From NCBI GenBank assembly GCA_934726055.1, contig CAKVCZ010000004.1, positions 77,289 through 141,288 of the forward strand: DNA of 64,000 bases. Reading direction: 5' to 3'. Positions 34,899-43,787 of the stretch are shown here, piece by piece. The position numbers were made by a program, and so were the translations under genes. The stretch's first letter is position 1. Each line of letters opens with the position of its first letter. The notes below the pieces were generated by a model. The model was not told the DNA's origin. It did not search any database and saw nothing but the letters and a program-made list of their open reading frames with translations. This DNA comes from an uncultured Candidatus Melainabacteria bacterium (GTDB lineage Bacteria > Cyanobacteriota > Vampirovibrionia > Gastranaerophilales > Gastranaerophilaceae).

Positions 34899-35510
34899 AT
34901 GAAAAATATATTCTTTGATTTGGATGGTACACTTCTTGATTCTTCCGATCGGTTATATAATTTATTTATTGATTTAATTCCGGAATGCAAATTAAGTAAA
35001 CATGAATATTGGCAATTGAAACGTAGTAAAATTGATCATAAACAAATTATCGAAATGTATTTTAAAAATCATTTTTTTGAAGAATTTAATCAAGAATGGT
35101 TAAAATTAATAGAATCAGATAAATACTTAATGTTTGATAAACTGTATCCGGATGCTGTTTATCTTTTACAAAAATTGCAAAAATTTAATAATTTATATTT
35201 AGTAACAGCAAGACAATCAACAGAACAATTATTATTTGAATTGAGGCGATTTAATATTGAGAACTATTTTACAAATATTTTAGTTACAAATCATAAATTT
35301 TCAAAAAAAGATTTAATAAGTCCATATTATAAAAGTGAGGATATTTTTATAAGTGATACAGGTAGTGATATAAATATTGGATGTGAGTTGGGTATGAGAA
35401 CTATTGCAGTTACCTATGGTTTTTTGTCAAGAGAAAGTTTAGAAAACTATACACCAACTTATTTAGTTGATTCCATACAAGAAATTTTACAATTGTTTGT
35501 TTATTTATAG
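34899..35510 (+). CDS. HAD-family phosphatase
   Basis: About 203 residues. Motif I is FFDLDGTLLDS, motif II is VTARQ, and motif IV is FISDTGSDINIG, with a cap between. The ATG at 34899 has AAGG 9 bases upstream; a TTG at 34890 was rejected. It may remove phosphate from a sugar or pathway intermediate, or be a phosphoglycolate-type housekeeping enzyme. It lies in a plus-strand run with 62- and 48-base gaps. Confidence 0.8.
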   Translation: MKNIFFDLDGTLLDSSDRLYNLFIDLIPECKLSKHEYWQLKRSKIDHKQIIEMYFKNHFFEEFNQEWLKLIESDKYLMFDKLYPDAVYLLQKLQKFNNLYLVTARQSTEQLLFELRRFNIENYFTNILVTNHKFSKKDLISPYYKSEDIFISDTGSDINIGCELGMRTIAVTYGFLSRESLENYTPTYLVDSIQEILQLFVYL

Positions 35511-35558
35511 TATTTATTTTTTTAGGTGTTATTATAAGGATTAGGTGGGGAATAATAT

Positions 35559-36656
35559 ATGATTGATTTTTTAAATTTAGAAAAAATAAATAACAGGTTT
35601 AGAGAAGAAATAAATAATAGATTAAATTCTATTTTAGAAAAAGGTTGGTATTTACAAGGGGAAGAAAATGAAAAATTTTCAGAGAATTTTGCAAAATATT
35701 GTGGCTGTAGGTATTGTTTAGGTGTGGCGAATGGGTTAGATGCATTGAATTTAATCATTCGTGCATATGGATTTTGTAAAGGTGATGAAATAATTGTTCC
35801 AGCAAATACTTATATTGCTACTATTCTTGCAATTTCTGAGAATGGTTGTACTCCTGTATTAGTTGAGCCTGATATAAATACATATAATATTAATCCTGAC
35901 TTGATTGAAGAAAAGATTACTAAAAACACTAAAGCTATTATGGTTGTTCATTTGTATGGACAAGCAGTTCAAATGGATAAAATATTGGAATTAGCTAAAA
36001 AGTATAATTTAAAAATTATTGAAGATTCTGCTCAGGCTCATGGGGCAATATATGATGGTAAGCGTGTTGGTAATCTTGGAAATGCTTCAGGTTTTTCTTT
36101 TTATCCTGGAAAAAATTTGGGCTGTATGGGTGATGGTGGTTGTGTAACGACGAATGACGAAAATCTTTATAAAAAGATTAAGGCCATTGCAAACTATGGT
36201 TCTGATAGAAAATATCATCATATATATAAGGGAGTAAATTCAAGGTTAGATGAAATCCAAGCCGCTGTGTTGGATATAAAATTGAAGTATTTAGATGAGG
36301 ATAATAATCGTCGCAGAGAAATATCAAAATATTATCGTGATAATATAAAAAATCCAAGTATAATACTGCCTAAAACTTATGATGAGTTATCTCATGTATG
36401 GCATGTCTTTCCTGTTAGGACTAAAAACAGGGATGTATTTCAACAGTATTTAAAAGATAAAGATATTCAAACCTTAATTCATTATCCTACGCCTCCACAT
36501 AAGCAAGGTGCATATCGAGAATGGAGTAATAAAGCATATCCGGTGAGTGAGGAGATACATAATACAATCTTAAGTTTACCGATATCTCCTGTGTTGTCAG
36601 ATGATGAGGTAATGAAAATTGTTAATGTTGTTAATGAGTATAGCTTTAATACATAG
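35559..36656 (+). CDS. DegT/DnrJ-family aminotransferase, FdtB/QdtB-like
   Basis: 365 residues, PLP-dependent. The PLP lysine is in FSFYPGKNLGCMGDGG. EDSAQAHGA and the N-terminal KGWYLQGEENEKF match the 3-amino sugar branch. It probably aminates the 3-keto sugar from the FdtA-type isomerase to a 3-amino-3,6-dideoxyhexose. GGTGGGG precedes the ATG. The locus thus has two aminotransferases of different subgroups, pointing to two amino sugars. Confidence 0.87.
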   Translation: MIDFLNLEKINNRFREEINNRLNSILEKGWYLQGEENEKFSENFAKYCGCRYCLGVANGLDALNLIIRAYGFCKGDEIIVPANTYIATILAISENGCTPVLVEPDINTYNINPDLIEEKITKNTKAIMVVHLYGQAVQMDKILELAKKYNLKIIEDSAQAHGAIYDGKRVGNLGNASGFSFYPGKNLGCMGDGGCVTTNDENLYKKIKAIANYGSDRKYHHIYKGVNSRLDEIQAAVLDIKLKYLDEDNNRRREISKYYRDNIKNPSIILPKTYDELSHVWHVFPVRTKNRDVFQQYLKDKDIQTLIHYPTPPHKQGAYREWSNKAYPVSEEIHNTILSLPISPVLSDDEVMKIVNVVNEYSFNT

Positions 36657-36671
36657 GGTTGTGACGTAATT

Positions 36672-37670
36672 ATGAAAAATCCTTTAGTTTCAGTTTTAAT
36701 TCCTGCATTTAATCATGAAGATTATGTGCAAGAATCAATAAAATCCGTAATAAATCAATCGTATGAAAATATTGAACTGATTGTTATTGATGATGGTTCA
36801 AGTGATTTTACTTGGAAAAAAATACTAGAACTAAAAGCTGAATGTGAAAAAAGATTTATAAGTGTTTGCTTCAAAACTCAGGATAATATTGGTGCTTCAA
36901 AAACTATTGAACAACTTCTTTCTACTGCAAAAGGAAAGTATATTTATATTATTGCTTCAGATGATATGGCAGAATCTTTTGCAATAGAAAAACAAGTTAA
37001 ATTTTTAGAAACTAATCCTGATTATGGTTGTGTTGTTGGAGATTCTGCATTTGTTGACTTTAAAGGAGATTATTGCTATTGGAAAAATAATAATAAAGAT
37101 ATAACTTACATTGAGGATAATGCAGAATACAAAACTTTTGTTTCGTTTTTAAAAAAGTGGTTTAATTATTTTAATGATACCGATTTTGGAACTTATAGAA
37201 CTTTATATAAATCGAATTATATACCCAATGGTTATTTAATTAGAAAATCTCTGATTGATAAATATGTTAAGTTTCCAAAAGAACAAGTGCTTGAAGATTG
37301 GTTTTTGATGTTACAATTGTCCAAATACACAAAGTTTAAGTATATAAATAAGGTTCTTTATTTATATAGATGGCATCAAGATAATACTGTTACAAAAAAT
37401 TTTGTAATTAGTCTAATTGCAAAAAATTTACGTGATTATGAATATAAGATAGATCAAGAAATATGTGAAAATAAAGATTTACAAAAAGAGTTATTGCCTG
37501 GAGTTTTAAAATACATTAAAGCTAATATAACTTATTATAGATTTGGTGAGTTATACAAAAGATTTGGAATACCATTAATATTTGAATTCTTAAAATATAA
37601 AAAAAATGGAATTAAAACTAAATTAATAAAGATTATTAATGTTACTTTATTTAAGTGGGAAGTTAAGTAA
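36672..37670 (+). CDS. Family 2 glycosyltransferase
   Basis: 332 residues, GT-A fold. VSVLIPAFNHEDYVQESI is the N-terminal strand-helix, VIDDGSSD the nucleotide-sugar site, IASDDMAE the metal-binding acidic motif, and VLEDWFLM the catalytic-base region. The C-terminal part is basic and probably membrane-associated. It follows the aminotransferase by 15 bases in the same operon. The sugar and acceptor are unknown. Confidence 0.88.
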   Translation: MKNPLVSVLIPAFNHEDYVQESIKSVINQSYENIELIVIDDGSSDFTWKKILELKAECEKRFISVCFKTQDNIGASKTIEQLLSTAKGKYIYIIASDDMAESFAIEKQVKFLETNPDYGCVVGDSAFVDFKGDYCYWKNNNKDITYIEDNAEYKTFVSFLKKWFNYFNDTDFGTYRTLYKSNYIPNGYLIRKSLIDKYVKFPKEQVLEDWFLMLQLSKYTKFKYINKVLYLYRWHQDNTVTKNFVISLIAKNLRDYEYKIDQEICENKDLQKELLPGVLKYIKANITYYRFGELYKRFGIPLIFEFLKYKKNGIKTKLIKIINVTLFKWEVK

Positions 37671-37702
37671 AAATTTTTACATAAGAATATTTATTAAATT
37701 CA

Positions 37703-37731
37703 TTGAAAAATACATTATTTTTTGCTATAAT
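37703..37731 (+). promoter_or_regulatory. Promoter before the second plus-strand GT2 gene
   Basis: TTGAAA (37703-37708), 17-base spacer, TATAAT (37726-37731). The GTG start is only 14 bases after the -10, leaving almost no leader. Confidence 0.65.
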
Positions 37732-37745
37732 AAAGCAAGTATTAT

Positions 37746-38813
37746 GTGAATGCTTTGACAATGTATAGTTTAGACGATATTCAAGTATATATACCAACAT
37801 ACAATAGACCCGAACTATTACGAGAATCAATAAAAAGTCTAGTTAGTCAATCTATTGGAGTGCCAAAAATTACAGTTATTAATAATGGTACTCTGCAAGA
37901 AACAACTGATGTGATAAATGAATTTAAAGATTATGGCATTATTGAATATAAATCAAGCGGTGAATTGTTTGCTAGTATGGACAAAGTTGCTGAACTGGTT
38001 CAATCTCCTTATGTTATGATTTTTCACGATGATGATATATTAAATTCAGAATATTTAAAATATGCCATAAAAGCTTTAAATACCTATGATAATATTGCAT
38101 TTATAACAACACGAACTAAAGATTTTACGAATCAAGATGACATTGATTTATCTCCAGCAAGTGATGAATTTTATATGTTTGATAGTAAAAAAGAGTTCTC
38201 TCAATTTATGTATTTAAATGAATTGATTGCAATGCAAACTGCTATATATAATGTGGAATTGTTTAAAAAATATCCTCGAGATTTTGATTCATTTGGAAAA
38301 TTCTGTGATTGGCCATATTTACTGAAGTTGTCAGGTTATGGAAAAGTTATTTTATTTAGTGATAAAAAAATGTTTAATGTTCGTATTCATCCTAATCAAT
38401 ATACAAATGAATCTGCTTCAAGATTAAGTATAGAACAATTAATAAAGTGGCATAAACTATTCTATGATTCAATGAGGGTAAATGAGGATTTACTATCAAA
38501 ATATAGCTTTTATTCTAAATTTTTGCTGTTATATGAGAGTGCATATAACAATATTGTCAATATAGATAAAAGTGAAACTTTAAATGAAGCAATTAAAAAG
38601 GCTCAGAAATCTATTGGATTTGATTTAAAATTATTAGATAAATACAGTAATAATATATATTTTGCATGTTTGTTACAAAATTTTGCTCATCAGTTTAAAC
38701 ATTATAAACATTTTAAGAAAGATTATCATGTTTTAAAATCTTTACATTATTTTGTGATAATATGCAAAAGACTTGTTAATATAAATTTTAAGTTATTGCA
38801 TTTTAATTTTTAA
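37746..38813 (+). CDS. Family 2 glycosyltransferase
   Basis: 355 residues if it begins at GTG 37746; the ATG at 37761 is an alternative and neither has a ribosome site. VYIPTYNRPELLRESIKSL starts the GT-A fold, VINNG lies at the nucleotide site, and FHDDDIL is the acidic metal motif. A long helical C-terminus follows. It has its own promoter and overlaps the convergent GT2 gene by 21 bases, with no terminator between them. Confidence 0.85.
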   Translation: MNALTMYSLDDIQVYIPTYNRPELLRESIKSLVSQSIGVPKITVINNGTLQETTDVINEFKDYGIIEYKSSGELFASMDKVAELVQSPYVMIFHDDDILNSEYLKYAIKALNTYDNIAFITTRTKDFTNQDDIDLSPASDEFYMFDSKKEFSQFMYLNELIAMQTAIYNVELFKKYPRDFDSFGKFCDWPYLLKLSGYGKVILFSDKKMFNVRIHPNQYTNESASRLSIEQLIKWHKLFYDSMRVNEDLLSKYSFYSKFLLLYESAYNNIVNIDKSETLNEAIKKAQKSIGFDLKLLDKYSNNIYFACLLQNFAHQFKHYKHFKKDYHVLKSLHYFVIICKRLVNINFKLLHFNF

Positions 38814-39611
38814 TTTTATTCCCAAAAATGTGATGATTTTGTGATTTTTGTTTTTATCATTTTTTATAGAAAATATCTGTTCTAGTAGTGTGTTTGGGTA
38901 GAATTGATTTTTAAATAATTCTCCATTCCAATTTGGAAATTCTTTTTGCATAATTTTTATATCATTTAATTTAACGTCATCAAAGTCCGGATTTGACGAG
39001 GTTAGGGAGTGCAAATGGAATACTTGAGATTCTCTTATTTCGTAATTTTTATGTTTTAATTTTTTGTTCATATAGAATAAGTAGTCATCTCCACACCAAA
39101 CTTTCATTTCGTGTGGAATTTCGTAGTAGGAGTTTTTATGGCAAAACATAATGATTCCATAATAATTTGTTCTATATGATATTTCTTTTATTTTTGGTTT
39201 TTTATTATTGAATTTTATTGTTTTATATTCTGATGGATTAATATTTGTAACTATGTCATTTGAAACTCCAATTATTCCAGTTTTATTTTTTATTTGTTTT
39301 AAAACATTGAAACAAAAATTATCAGGAATAATTAAATCATCATTGAAAAATGCGATATAATCATTTTTTGCTAAGTTTTTACCTTTATTCCAACAGGGGT
39401 TTACATATTCATTAGTATTATTTCTTACAATAACAAGTTTTTTGCTAAGTTCTGCGAAGTCATTATTAAAACCATTACCTGAATTATCTATGATAATAAT
39501 TTCATCAACGGAAATATCATTATCCAAAGTTGAAATTAATTTTGATAAAATAGTTAAATTCTTTTGTAGTGTTGGTATTATGATTGATAGCTTTTTTTTC
39601 AAAATTTCCAC
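38793..39611 (-). CDS. Family 2 glycosyltransferase (small)
   Basis: 272 residues. LSIIIPTLQKNLTILSKLI, IIDNSGNG and AFFNDDLIIPDNF are GT-A motifs, the last the metal-binding acidic site. WCGDDYLFYMN is the catalytic-base region. It ends with FLGIKLKIKMQ, the same short motif seen at the start of the 31.4-kb glycosyltransferase. It follows the GT-D gene by 7 bases. Convergent overlap with the upstream plus-strand GT2 may give antisense interference. Confidence 0.82.
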   Translation of the reverse strand: MEILKKKLSIIIPTLQKNLTILSKLISTLDNDISVDEIIIIDNSGNGFNNDFAELSKKLVIVRNNTNEYVNPCWNKGKNLAKNDYIAFFNDDLIIPDNFCFNVLKQIKNKTGIIGVSNDIVTNINPSEYKTIKFNNKKPKIKEISYRTNYYGIIMFCHKNSYYEIPHEMKVWCGDDYLFYMNKKLKHKNYEIRESQVFHLHSLTSSNPDFDDVKLNDIKIMQKEFPNWNGELFKNQFYPNTLLEQIFSIKNDKNKNHKIITFLGIKLKIKMQ

Positions 39612-39618
39612 CTTTTAT

Positions 39619-40701
39619 TTATAAAATTTTTGCAATAATTTCATTGGTAAATTTTTCATCACTTATATCTATGAAATCATACTGTCCTATATCATTAATG
39701 TATTTTCCTTTAATCGGAACCGGAACTTTTGTCTTTTTCATAAACCATTCGTATTCTAGGTCAATATGTCCTATGTCGAGAGCCCAATATCCTTCTTCTG
39801 CTAAATCATAGGCTAAGCAAGTTGCAGCCATACCAAGTGCTAAAATTATTAATTTATCCTTTGTTGTGTTCATTTTTATAGTGGATAATATTTCATCATA
39901 TTTTATAATTGCATTTTCAGAAGGACATTCTATTCTGTTTATTGATTTAGCATTGTCAAATAAGTTGTTTCCAAGACCTAAAAAGCAGCCTGCACCTTCA
40001 ACAATGATAATATCTCTATTATTCCATATTTTTTTTAATAAATTAAAATACTTTTTACTGTCGGATTCATTATTATATGTTGTATATAGTCTTGAAATAA
40101 AAGCATTTCCATAGGACTTATTAAAGTCTATATATTTATACATTTTATCTCTGGCTTCTATCATGTAATTTCGGGCTATATTTTTTGAATATTCACTAAA
40201 GTTATCTAATGAACCAAAGAAATCCCACAAACAAACCATAATTCTATCATTATTAGATTTTAAAATATCCTTTAACTTTTGTTGATACTTTTCTATTTGG
40301 GTGGTATTAAAGTACTGTGAGTTTGGAAAATCCGTTTCATAAATGTATCTAAATTCACCATCACCGTATCTGCAAATAGATTTTTGATTCTGTACAATAT
40401 CATTAAGAGTTTCTTCTATTGACAATATTTTTGGTAGTTTTACCGGATTTTTTGTTAAGTCATCAGCTACTTCATATTTTGCATTTTGTAAATATTTATC
40501 AGTATTTGTCATTTGTGTTTCCAAATCAGAAACTCTATCCGTAAGTTTATCAATCTGATTCATTACAAAAATGGGGTTAGTATGCTTTATAACTTTCTTA
40601 TAATATAAATATTTTTTTTCAAATTTTTCTTTATGTTTTACAGGCACTAATTTGTATAGTATTTTGTAAATATCTTTTTTTATATGATATATAAAATTCA
40701 C
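39619..40701 (-). CDS. GT-D-fold glycosyltransferase (DUF1792/SP_1767-like)
   Basis: 360 residues. After an N-terminal basic and helical region of about 110 residues comes a GT-D domain. Its motifs are SICRYGDGEFRY, VEGAGCFLGLGNNLF, LALGMAATCLAYDLA and ALDIGHIDLEYEWF. Members of this family add glucose to serine-rich adhesin glycans in streptococci. A role in the local glycan is likely, but the acceptor is unknown. Confidence 0.85.
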   Translation of the reverse strand: MNFIYHIKKDIYKILYKLVPVKHKEKFEKKYLYYKKVIKHTNPIFVMNQIDKLTDRVSDLETQMTNTDKYLQNAKYEVADDLTKNPVKLPKILSIEETLNDIVQNQKSICRYGDGEFRYIYETDFPNSQYFNTTQIEKYQQKLKDILKSNNDRIMVCLWDFFGSLDNFSEYSKNIARNYMIEARDKMYKYIDFNKSYGNAFISRLYTTYNNESDSKKYFNLLKKIWNNRDIIIVEGAGCFLGLGNNLFDNAKSINRIECPSENAIIKYDEILSTIKMNTTKDKLIILALGMAATCLAYDLAEEGYWALDIGHIDLEYEWFMKKTKVPVPIKGKYINDIGQYDFIDISDEKFTNEIIAKIL

Positions 40702-40745
40702 TATGTTTCCTCTAATAATTTACCGTTAGACTATCTTTATCCGTT

Positions 40746-41759
40746 TTAAAACGGTAGTATTTTCATTTTTAGTGCATTGAATAAGCAAACATAAGTTCCT
40801 GATTCTGTTTTCCAAAAACGAATTATGTATAGTAATAAAATTCTTAAGAAGATTTCTAAACGCATTTTTGTGCCAAATTTTAATAATAATTCTGAAATGT
40901 AGTGCCTTTTGTCTGCTTTTAAATACCCAAGTAAAAATAAGTGTCCAACAAACTTATTCATACTTCCATATCCAACTTTTTCTGATAATGGTATAATTTC
41001 TATGCAATGGTTTATTAGTTGTTTATCTTTTAAAAGACTAATTATATTTGACCAACCTAATATCCAAGAAGTATCTTTTCTTCTTTCGAGAATATTTTTT
41101 TCATCTTGACCTCTAATCAAGCTAACTTCCTCTGTTGTAATTGTGTCAACAAATATTCCGTTTATCATAACTTGGTTTTTTAAAACTACGATTTTTCCTT
41201 GTTTGTTTATGCATTCTGCAACAGGACATATCTGTTGAAACATTGTATAAATAGCATCATACATATTCATAAGGACATTGTTTGTTACTAATTTGGACTT
41301 ATATATTCCGGCTGGTACAAAAGTTAGTTGATATAATTGATAAGCTTTATCTTCAAATTGTTCCGGATTTTTAAAAACATAGTTTGATAAACAAATTATA
41401 TCTGTTCCTTTCTCAATTTGTTCTTCAACTTCTGCCCAATGTGAAAAATCGAAATAGTCATCATCGCAAAGTACCCAAAAATATTCTTTGCCACATGATG
41501 CTCCCATTTCAAAAGCTCTGCAAATATTCGGATTCCCTCCGATATTAACCGGATGTTTTATATGCGTAATATTTTGATGATTTTGTCTATATTCTTCTAT
41601 AAGTTCACTTGTTCCGTCTGTTGAAGCGTTATCAAGAATTACGATATCAAAATCTTTTATTGGAGAATTATTATCAAAAATAAAATCTAATGTTCTTTTG
41701 AATTTTTCTTTTCGATTATACGTAATTAGGTATATTTGTAATTTATCTTTTATACTCAT
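40746..41759 (-). CDS. Family 2 glycosyltransferase
   Basis: 337 residues. IYLITYNRKEKFKRTLDFI, VILDNASTDGT and FWVLCDDDYFDF (acidic metal motif) define a GT-A enzyme. The C-terminus is helical with a hydrophobic stretch near LLLYIIRFW. It is the first of three minus-strand glycosyltransferases and is divergent from the PocR gene across a region with a large inverted repeat. Confidence 0.87.
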   Translation of the reverse strand: MSIKDKLQIYLITYNRKEKFKRTLDFIFDNNSPIKDFDIVILDNASTDGTSELIEEYRQNHQNITHIKHPVNIGGNPNICRAFEMGASCGKEYFWVLCDDDYFDFSHWAEVEEQIEKGTDIICLSNYVFKNPEQFEDKAYQLYQLTFVPAGIYKSKLVTNNVLMNMYDAIYTMFQQICPVAECINKQGKIVVLKNQVMINGIFVDTITTEEVSLIRGQDEKNILERRKDTSWILGWSNIISLLKDKQLINHCIEIIPLSEKVGYGSMNKFVGHLFLLGYLKADKRHYISELLLKFGTKMRLEIFLRILLLYIIRFWKTESGTYVCLFNALKMKILPF

Positions 41760-41807
41760 AAATGTCCCTTATGTGTTGTTATTATTATTTTAACACAATA
41801 AAAATAG

Positions 41808-41859
41808 CATGGTAAATATTATTTCAATTAAACTATGAGTTGAAATAATATTTACCATG
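41808..41859. repeat. Perfect 20-bp inverted repeat in a divergent control region
   Basis: CATGGTAAATATTATTTCAA (41808-41827) is the exact reverse complement of 41840-41859, with a 12-base loop between. An outer pair TAACAC (41791-41796) and GTGTTA (41859-41864) extends it across a one-sided bulge. The right arm contains the -35 box of the PocR gene promoter. It could be a double operator or form a structured RNA in leftward transcripts. Confidence 0.85.
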
Positions 41860-41868
41860 TGTTATAAT
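41840..41868 (+). promoter_or_regulatory. Promoter of the PocR-GAF gene
   Basis: TTGAAA (41840-41845), 17-base spacer, TATAAT (41863-41868), with an extended TG element just upstream. The -35 lies inside the inverted repeat. Confidence 0.75.
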
Positions 41869-41951
41869 GACTTATAGTGCGAAATTATTTTAATTTCTAA
41901 AATAAATAAGTGCCCTATGGTCATACAATTTCCGGAAAGGTACCCTCTTGT

Positions 41952-43016
41952 ATGTTAAAATATGATTTTTTAAGGTTTATGTACTCAGATGAAGTTCAGG
42001 AGGTTTTTAATAATTTTAGAGATTTAACAGGTTTAACTATTGCGTTTGCCCGTCAGGATTACTTGCAGGATGCAGATGATTATTCTTGCTCATTTTGTAG
42101 AGATTGCGTAAAAGCTTCAAAAGAAGGTAGAGCAAGATGTAATAAGGATTTTAGAACGTATTTAACATCAGTTTCATCAAAAGTATGTGAAGGTGATTAT
42201 GAAGCGTATGAGTTCAATTGTCATGCCGGTTTAGTTGATGTAGTTGCACCTTTAAGAATGGGCAAAGATGTTGTTTCGTTTATTTGTGCAGGTCAATATC
42301 AAACGCAAAATCCGAATGTAAATGAGGCTGAAAAGTACGCACAGGAGTTAGAAATAGATCCAAAAGAATATGTTGATGCAATAAAAAAAGTAAGAGTTTT
42401 GCTTCCGGAAGAGAGAGATGCTTTTAGAAAAATGATTACAAGTATTGCAAAGTTTCTTTCAACTGTTTTGGTTTCTCATTATGATTTAAATAAGCAAATT
42501 AGGTCTTATAACGTTTCAAAATTTATTATGGAATCTTTGTATCAGGCAATGTCTTTAGACGAAGTGTTTCCTGTTATATGTGAAGAAGTAAAACATTTAT
42601 ATGGGTTAATGTCAGTAAAAATAGTATCTTATGATATGATGATTGATTCTTTGTCTTTGTGGTACAGTAAAGGCGAGGAAAAGGTTGCAATTGATTTGGA
42701 ACTTTTAGGTAAGTTAAAACAATTTTGGATAAGTAAGATAGATGAAATTGATGATGATGGAGCTTTTGAAGCAAAATTATATGATTTTAATGACGAAAAA
42801 CTTCCGGACTTTGTATGTGAGTTTTATAAAAAGCAAAAAATTGAGTCAGTTCATATTGTAAAAATAAATAAATCTCGTAAAATTAATACATTTATGGCTC
42901 TGTATAACAAATCGAACTCAAAGTTAAAATCTGATGATTTAAGGTTCTTACATAATCTTGCAAAAGGTATGTATTTGTCTATTGAAAATAATATAGCGTT
43001 CAAAAAGATTTTATAA
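41952..43016 (+). CDS. PocR-domain and GAF-domain sensor protein
   Basis: 354 residues from ATG 41952 (GGAAAGG about 11 bases upstream); a GTG at 41910 would add 14 unconvincing residues. The N-terminal PocR ligand-binding domain has the cysteine pattern SCSFCRDCVKASKEGRARC and then FNCHAGLVDVVAPL. A GAF-like domain follows from about residue 210. There is no HTH, kinase, GGDEF or other output domain, which is unusual because PocR is normally fused to one. It may act by protein contact or be a ligand buffer. It is alone in its transcript. Confidence 0.75.
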   Translation: MLKYDFLRFMYSDEVQEVFNNFRDLTGLTIAFARQDYLQDADDYSCSFCRDCVKASKEGRARCNKDFRTYLTSVSSKVCEGDYEAYEFNCHAGLVDVVAPLRMGKDVVSFICAGQYQTQNPNVNEAEKYAQELEIDPKEYVDAIKKVRVLLPEERDAFRKMITSIAKFLSTVLVSHYDLNKQIRSYNVSKFIMESLYQAMSLDEVFPVICEEVKHLYGLMSVKIVSYDMMIDSLSLWYSKGEEKVAIDLELLGKLKQFWISKIDEIDDDGAFEAKLYDFNDEKLPDFVCEFYKKQKIESVHIVKINKSRKINTFMALYNKSNSKLKSDDLRFLHNLAKGMYLSIENNIAFKKIL

Positions 43017-43036
43017 AGTCATAAAAAATTCTCTAA

Positions 43037-43780
43037 CTAATCCTTCTTTGCATAAAAAGTATAGACTTTATGTCGAGTAATTTTTGCGTGTCCGCCTCTA
43101 ATCGGCATTGCTAATACGCCTATAAAAAATACACAACCTATTATCAAAACTGTTGGTAATACCCAAATTGTTCTATTTGCGCCATCTTTTGAAATATCTC
43201 CATAAAGTGGAATATTATCAATTTTGAAATTATCAACATGAAGATATGCAGGTCTTCCCATTGCAGCGTTTTTTGAAATTGTTTCAATTCTTCCCGTTAC
43301 GGTTGTGTTTATGGGGTAGAGTTTTTTATTTATTATAACATCTTGAGTTGTTTCAAATTCAAGGAAATCACCTTCTTGGAGCTTACTTCTTGTTGTATAG
43401 TATTTTTTTATGCGAACTGGTACAGCTTGCATTCCATCCTTATCGAGAAGAAATACAACTTTTCTTATTGGTTTTCCATCCTTTAGTTCAGGAATCATCT
43501 CGTTAAGTTCTATAATTTTGTTATTTTGGTAATTTTTATTTGTATTCTTTTCAGCAAATGAATCTTCTACAAGTTTTGGTGTAACTTTATTTACTTGTAA
43601 ATTTTTATCAAGAGTTTGCTCAACAAAACTATCAGTAATTTCATTTTGTTTTACTGCTTTTATTTTTAAATTTTTGCTTAATGTTTTTTCAACAAAGACA
43701 TCGGTAATTTCAGCAAATGCCGGAATACCAAGCATATTTATAAAACTTAAGCATAATAATATTGATAGAAATTTTTTCAT
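43037..43780 (-). CDS. Exported protein with three 23-residue repeats and a C-terminal membrane segment
   Basis: 247 residues. The signal peptide ends at about AFA (residue 23). Three tandem 23-residue units follow: ITDVFVEKTLSKNLKIK, ITDSFVEQTLDKNLQVN, VEDSFAEKNTNKNYQNN. A beta-rich domain (residues 90-200) includes GDFLEFETTQDVIINKK, reminiscent of pilus/curli-type or TrbI-like exported domains but not assignable. One membrane helix (WVLPTVLIIGCVFFIGVLAM) precedes a basic tail. It lies 7 bases after the M48 protease gene and is probably co-transcribed. Confidence 0.65.
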   Translation of the reverse strand: MKKFLSILLCLSFINMLGIPAFAEITDVFVEKTLSKNLKIKAVKQNEITDSFVEQTLDKNLQVNKVTPKLVEDSFAEKNTNKNYQNNKIIELNEMIPELKDGKPIRKVVFLLDKDGMQAVPVRIKKYYTTRSKLQEGDFLEFETTQDVIINKKLYPINTTVTGRIETISKNAAMGRPAYLHVDNFKIDNIPLYGDISKDGANRTIWVLPTVLIIGCVFFIGVLAMPIRGGHAKITRHKVYTFYAKKD

Positions 43781-43787
43781 TGTTCCT

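Noticed and set aside
40741..40758. Terminator at the palindrome CCGTTTTAAAACGG
   Set aside because: It spans the stop codon of the glycosyltransferase gene and has no U run, and the next gene follows on the same strand.
41869..41951. Riboswitch upstream of the PocR gene
   Set aside because: I compared it by eye with common classes and saw no conserved core. The upstream inverted repeat lies mostly before the predicted transcription start.
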